This document shows, piece after piece, positions 5,669-7,736 of a DNA stretch of 7,736 nt. The first letter of the stretch is position 1. Each line of letters begins with the position of its first letter. Origin of the DNA: Alphaproteobacteria bacterium. Lineage in GTDB: Bacteria; Pseudomonadota; Alphaproteobacteria; Rhodobacterales; Rhodobacteraceae. The DNA lies in contig RFGD01000270.1 of NCBI GenBank assembly GCA_003696705.1, forward strand, positions 1 through 7,736, read 5' to 3'. The notes below the pieces were generated by a model. It was not told where the DNA came from. It was given only the letters and a program-made list of their open reading frames with translations, and searched no databases. Position numbers and translations under genes: made by a program.

Positions 5669-7035
5669 CAGCGATCCTCGGGAGGGAGCAGCGGCGCATC
5701 AAGCGCGGTCAGAAGCACTTCGACGGCCCTGTCGGTCACCTCGGCGCCGCTTGAGCAGACTTCCCAGGCCGCATGCGCCATGGCGGCGGCCCGGTCGGGG
5801 GCAAGAAGCTCGACCACGGCGTTGCCAAGTTCTTCCGCGCTTGTCACCTCGATGGTGGCGCCGGCGGCGCCAAACCGCTCGTAGACGTCGCGGAAGTTTT
5901 CGACATTGGGTCCGTGGATGATTGCCGAGCCGAGGGCCGCCGGCTCGAACGGGTTGTGGCCGCCGACAGGCGCGAGCGAGCCGCCGACGAAGCTGATGGG
6001 GGCCAGTCGGTACCACAGGCCCAGTTCTCCGAGCGTGTCGGCCACGTAGATCTGCGTCTCGGCGTCGGGTTCCTCGTCGCGCGAGCGCAGCGCGACCTGC
6101 CAGCCGTCGGCGGCCAGCGCCTCGGCGATATCCGGGCCGCGTTCGGGGTGACGCGGCACGATGATGAGAAGAAGCCGATGTGCCGCCCGGCGCGCGAAGC
6201 GATGCGCCTGCGCGACCAGCGCCTCTTCGCCGTCGTGGGTCGATGCGGCGACCCAGACGGGCCGGCCGGCAAGAAGCTGGGCCAGCGCGTCATGCTCGGT
6301 CTGGTTGACGGGAAGGGCCGAAGAGCCTTCCTTAAGCGTTCCCGTCACCTCGATGCCGTCGGCGCGGGCTCCGAGCGACCGAAGACGTCGCTCCGTCTCG
6401 GCGTCCTGCGCCATGATGAGATGAAAGCGGGTCAGAAGGGCACGCGACATGCCGCGCAGCCACCGCCAGCGGCGGGCCGATCTTTTCGACATGCGTGCAT
6501 TCAAAAGGACCATCGGCACGCCGCGCGCCGAGGTTTCGGCTATGAGCGCGGGCCAGAGCTCGCTTTCGGTCCAGACGGCAAGGTCCGGCTTCCAGTGGTC
6601 GAGAAAGCGCCGCACCCACGGAAGGACGTCCAGCGGGACGAACTGGTGGATGGCGCGCTCGGGAAGGCGGTTGGCGAGGATCCGCGCCGACGTCACCGTG
6701 CCCGTCGTGACGAGCGAGGTGAGGTCGGGGGCTTCCTCGGACAGGCGTTTGAGAAGCTCGACGATTGACAGCGCCTCGCCGACGCTTGCGGCGTGAAACC
6801 AGATCAGCTGGCCGTCCGGCCGGGGGACCGAGGCAATGCCCTTGCGCTCGGGGAAACGCTCGGGGTGCTCCTTGCCCGCGGCGAGACGGCGCGCAAGGAT
6901 GCCTTCGGCGCGCCTTTCCGCGCGCGCCGAATAGGCAAGATAGAGCGAAAGCGCCAGCGACCGCGGCGCCGGGGGCGGCGTCGCCAGGCGCGCGATGGCG
7001 TCATGGTCGCCGGGGGCCTCGGGGGCCTCGGTCAT
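5668..7035 (-). CDS. waaA: 3-deoxy-D-manno-octulosonic acid (Kdo) transferase WaaA/KdtA
   Basis: A GT-B glycosyltransferase (family GT30) that transfers Kdo from CMP-Kdo to lipid IVA, linking lipid A to the LPS core at the cytoplasmic face of the inner membrane. The protein has 455 residues, slightly long. The N-terminal half shows WFHAASVGE (79-87) with catalytic Glu87, TTGTVTSA (110-117), and FVPLDVLPWVRRFLDHWKP then TESELWP (132-162). The C-terminal half shows the donor-binding signature GGSLAPVGGHNPFEPAALG (351-369). It has about 25 extra Ala/Pro-rich residues before the usual LYLAYSARAERR anchor-like start. No alternative start lies between ATG 7035 and that region, so the extension appears real. 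The ribosome site is weak, but the start lies three bases after the DUF4170 stop. Whether it adds one, two or more Kdo residues cannot be read from the sequence. Confidence 0.97.
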   Translation of the reverse strand: MTEAPEAPGDHDAIARLATPPPAPRSLALSLYLAYSARAERRAEGILARRLAAGKEHPERFPERKGIASVPRPDGQLIWFHAASVGEALSIVELLKRLSEEAPDLTSLVTTGTVTSARILANRLPERAIHQFVPLDVLPWVRRFLDHWKPDLAVWTESELWPALIAETSARGVPMVLLNARMSKRSARRWRWLRGMSRALLTRFHLIMAQDAETERRLRSLGARADGIEVTGTLKEGSSALPVNQTEHDALAQLLAGRPVWVAASTHDGEEALVAQAHRFARRAAHRLLLIIVPRHPERGPDIAEALAADGWQVALRSRDEEPDAETQIYVADTLGELGLWYRLAPISFVGGSLAPVGGHNPFEPAALGSAIIHGPNVENFRDVYERFGAAGATIEVTSAEELGNAVVELLAPDRAAAMAHAAWEVCSSGAEVTDRAVEVLLTALDAPLLPPEDR

Positions 7036-7038
7036 TGA

Positions 7039-7284
7039 TCAGTCGCCCAGTTCTTCGGTCGCGCTTTCCGACGACTCCTCGTCGCGGAGGCGGTGAAGAT
7101 GCGCGATGTAGTAGCGCATGTGCGCGTTGTCGACGGTGCGCTGCGCCTCGGCCTTCCAGGCGTTGTAGGCCGACTGGTAGTCGGGAAAGATGCCGACGAT
7201 GTGAATGTCGTCCACATTTCGAAAGACGTTCTTCGACGGGTCGACAAGCTCGCCGCCGAACACCAGGTGCAAACGCTGGGCCAT
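7039..7284 (-). CDS. DUF4170 family small protein, function unknown
   Basis: An 81-residue soluble protein beginning MAQRLHLVFGGELVDPSKN, recognised as the DUF4170 type found next to waaA in many alphaproteobacteria. It has no signal peptide, membrane helix or cysteine. Further conserved-looking parts are IVGIFPDYQSAYNAWKAEAQ and VDNAHMRYYIAHLHRL; the last 15 or so residues are acidic and probably disordered. The ATG at 7284 is chosen because GGAG lies 6 bases upstream and the family begins there; the frame extends to a TTG at 7326, which would add 14 residues unlike the family. It lies between a phosphatase-family gene (55-base gap) and waaA (three-base gap, same frame). Context suggests a link to LPS assembly, but no biochemical role can be assigned. 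Confidence 0.88.
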   Translation of the reverse strand: MAQRLHLVFGGELVDPSKNVFRNVDDIHIVGIFPDYQSAYNAWKAEAQRTVDNAHMRYYIAHLHRLRDEESSESATEELGD

Positions 7285-7290
7285 TTCGGA

Positions 7291-7294
7291 CTCC
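7291..7294 (-). promoter_or_regulatory. Ribosome binding site of the DUF4170 gene
   Basis: GGAG on the minus strand with a 6-base spacer to ATG 7284, preceded by AAAGGAA slightly upstream. It supports the short 81-residue form over the TTG start at 7326. Confidence 0.6.
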
Positions 7295-7339
7295 GTTCCT
7301 TTCGTGGGTGCGGGGACACTAGTCAAAAGGCATCGCGCG

Positions 7340-7736
7340 TCAAGCGCTGGCGGCGGCCCCGCCGGGGCCCCTCAGACGACCGAGGATTGCCCCGTGCAGC
7401 GGCTCGGCCGCGGCGATGACGCCGGCCGAGCGGGCGCTCGGGGCGTTGAAGCGAAGCGGCCGACCCTCGGCATCGGTGACCCGGGCACCGGCTTCCTCGG
7501 CGATGAGGGCGCCGGCGGCGATGTCCCATTCCCAGGCAGGGCGCACGGTCAGCATCGCGTCGTGGCGGCCTTCGCCGACAAGGGCCAGCCGCCAGGCCAG
7601 CGAGGGCCGGAACTTGCGGCGGAAGGGCGGCAGTCCGCCGACCCAGATCGCCGGGTGGAGCGCCGCCCGCGAGGTGAGCACTTCGGCCCCTTCAAGGGAT
7701 TCCCGCGCGCGGGCGCGGACGGGCGCCGCGTTGAGC
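7340..7736 (-). CDS. Inositol monophosphatase family protein (CysQ-like), 5' end cut by window edge
   Basis: The last 131 residues of a Mg-dependent, Li-sensitive phosphatase-fold enzyme. The second family signature, WDIAAGALIAEEAGARVTD, is encoded at 7528-7472; its WD aspartate is a metal ligand. SLAWRLALVGEGRHDAML precedes it and LRFNAPSARSAGVIAAAEPLH follows, as in the family. The first metal-binding motif (DP(I/L)DGT type) would be upstream of the window. Members are often annotated 3'(2'),5'-bisphosphate nucleotidase CysQ, but inositol-1-phosphatase and other sugar-phosphate activities share this fold, so the substrate is open. The signature has EAGA where EAGG is commoner. The open frame runs through base 7735; the GTG at 7681 is internal because the upstream codons continue the family-like sequence. 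It is first in the minus-strand run seen here, 55 bases before DUF4170. Confidence 0.9.
   Translation of the reverse strand, partial: LNAAPVRARARESLEGAEVLTSRAALHPAIWVGGLPPFRRKFRPSLAWRLALVGEGRHDAMLTVRPAWEWDIAAGALIAEEAGARVTDAEGRPLRFNAPSARSAGVIAAAEPLHGAILGRLRGPGGAAASA

Noticed and set aside
4868..5884. 338-codon open frame on the plus strand, antisense to lpxK and the end of waaA
   Set aside because: It crosses the junction of two well-supported opposite-strand genes and has no recognisable motif; a GC-driven shadow frame.
5773..6768. 331-codon open frame on the plus strand within waaA
   Set aside because: WaaA motifs on the opposite strand explain the region; this translation matches nothing I recognise.
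7285..7326. Upstream TTG start for the DUF4170 gene, adding 14 residues
   Set aside because: The added residues do not resemble the family start, whereas ATG 7284 has GGAG at proper spacing. The TTGACT at 7326-7321 looks -35-like, but no -10 match lies at a suitable distance.
7285..7339. Possible promoter or terminator between the phosphatase-family gene and DUF4170
   Set aside because: I see no stable hairpin with a T-run and no paired -35/-10 hexamers in these 55 bases; the two genes may simply be co-transcribed.
1..7736. Search for CRISPR repeats, tRNA/rRNA genes, insertion sequences, att sites, riboswitches and defence or toxin-antitoxin genes
   Set aside because: Coding sequence with recognised housekeeping products fills nearly the whole window, and no repeat array, inverted-repeat-flanked element or RNA gene was visible by reading.

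Overview
The window is very GC-rich, with G or C at most third codon positions, and almost every base is coding. Gene content and order fit an alphaproteobacterium of the Rhodobacterales (Rhodobacter/Paracoccus/Roseobacter type). The markers are a mutY gene divergent from a DUF721 (DciA)-dsbA pair, and an inositol-phosphatase-like gene followed by DUF4170, waaA and lpxK. That placement rests on recognised proteins and remembered gene order, not on a search. I see no rRNA, tRNA, insertion sequence, CRISPR array, prophage gene or other sign of a mobile region.

Layout. (1) Bases 1-2210, minus strand: mutY (A/G-specific adenine glycosylase) is followed 24 bases later by alkB (integral-membrane alkane hydroxylase), whose 3' end runs off the left edge. 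(2) Bases 2211-2276: a 66-base divergent spacer, the main candidate promoter region, with a small palindrome over a -10-like hexamer. (3) Bases 2277-4667, plus strand: a compact run of dciA-like DUF721, a DsbA-family thiol:disulfide oxidoreductase, and a CaiB/BaiF-family CoA transferase. Both junctions are a stop codon, exactly one codon, then the next start in the same frame. (4) Bases 4664-7736, minus strand: an inositol monophosphatase/CysQ-family gene (5' end off the right edge), a DUF4170 small protein, waaA (Kdo transferase) and lpxK (lipid A 4'-kinase). The last three are contiguous or overlap by one base. The caiB-like gene and lpxK converge and share a CTAG tetranucleotide in which each strand has its stop codon.

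Function. waaA and lpxK are successive steps of Kdo2-lipid A synthesis: LpxK makes lipid IVA and WaaA adds Kdo to it. Their neighbours DUF4170 and the phosphatase may share transcription with them. MutY (oxidative DNA damage), DciA (replicative helicase loading) and DsbA (envelope disulfides) are housekeeping functions. AlkB is the one clearly catabolic enzyme. The CoA transferase has no assignable substrate.

This is mostly an ordinary chromosomal housekeeping region, and I found no convincing undescribed system. The points most worth checking are the repeated one-codon junctions, the CoA-transferase gene after dsbA where I would expect smc, the uncharacterised DUF4170 protein in an LPS cluster, and the atypical second histidine box of AlkB.
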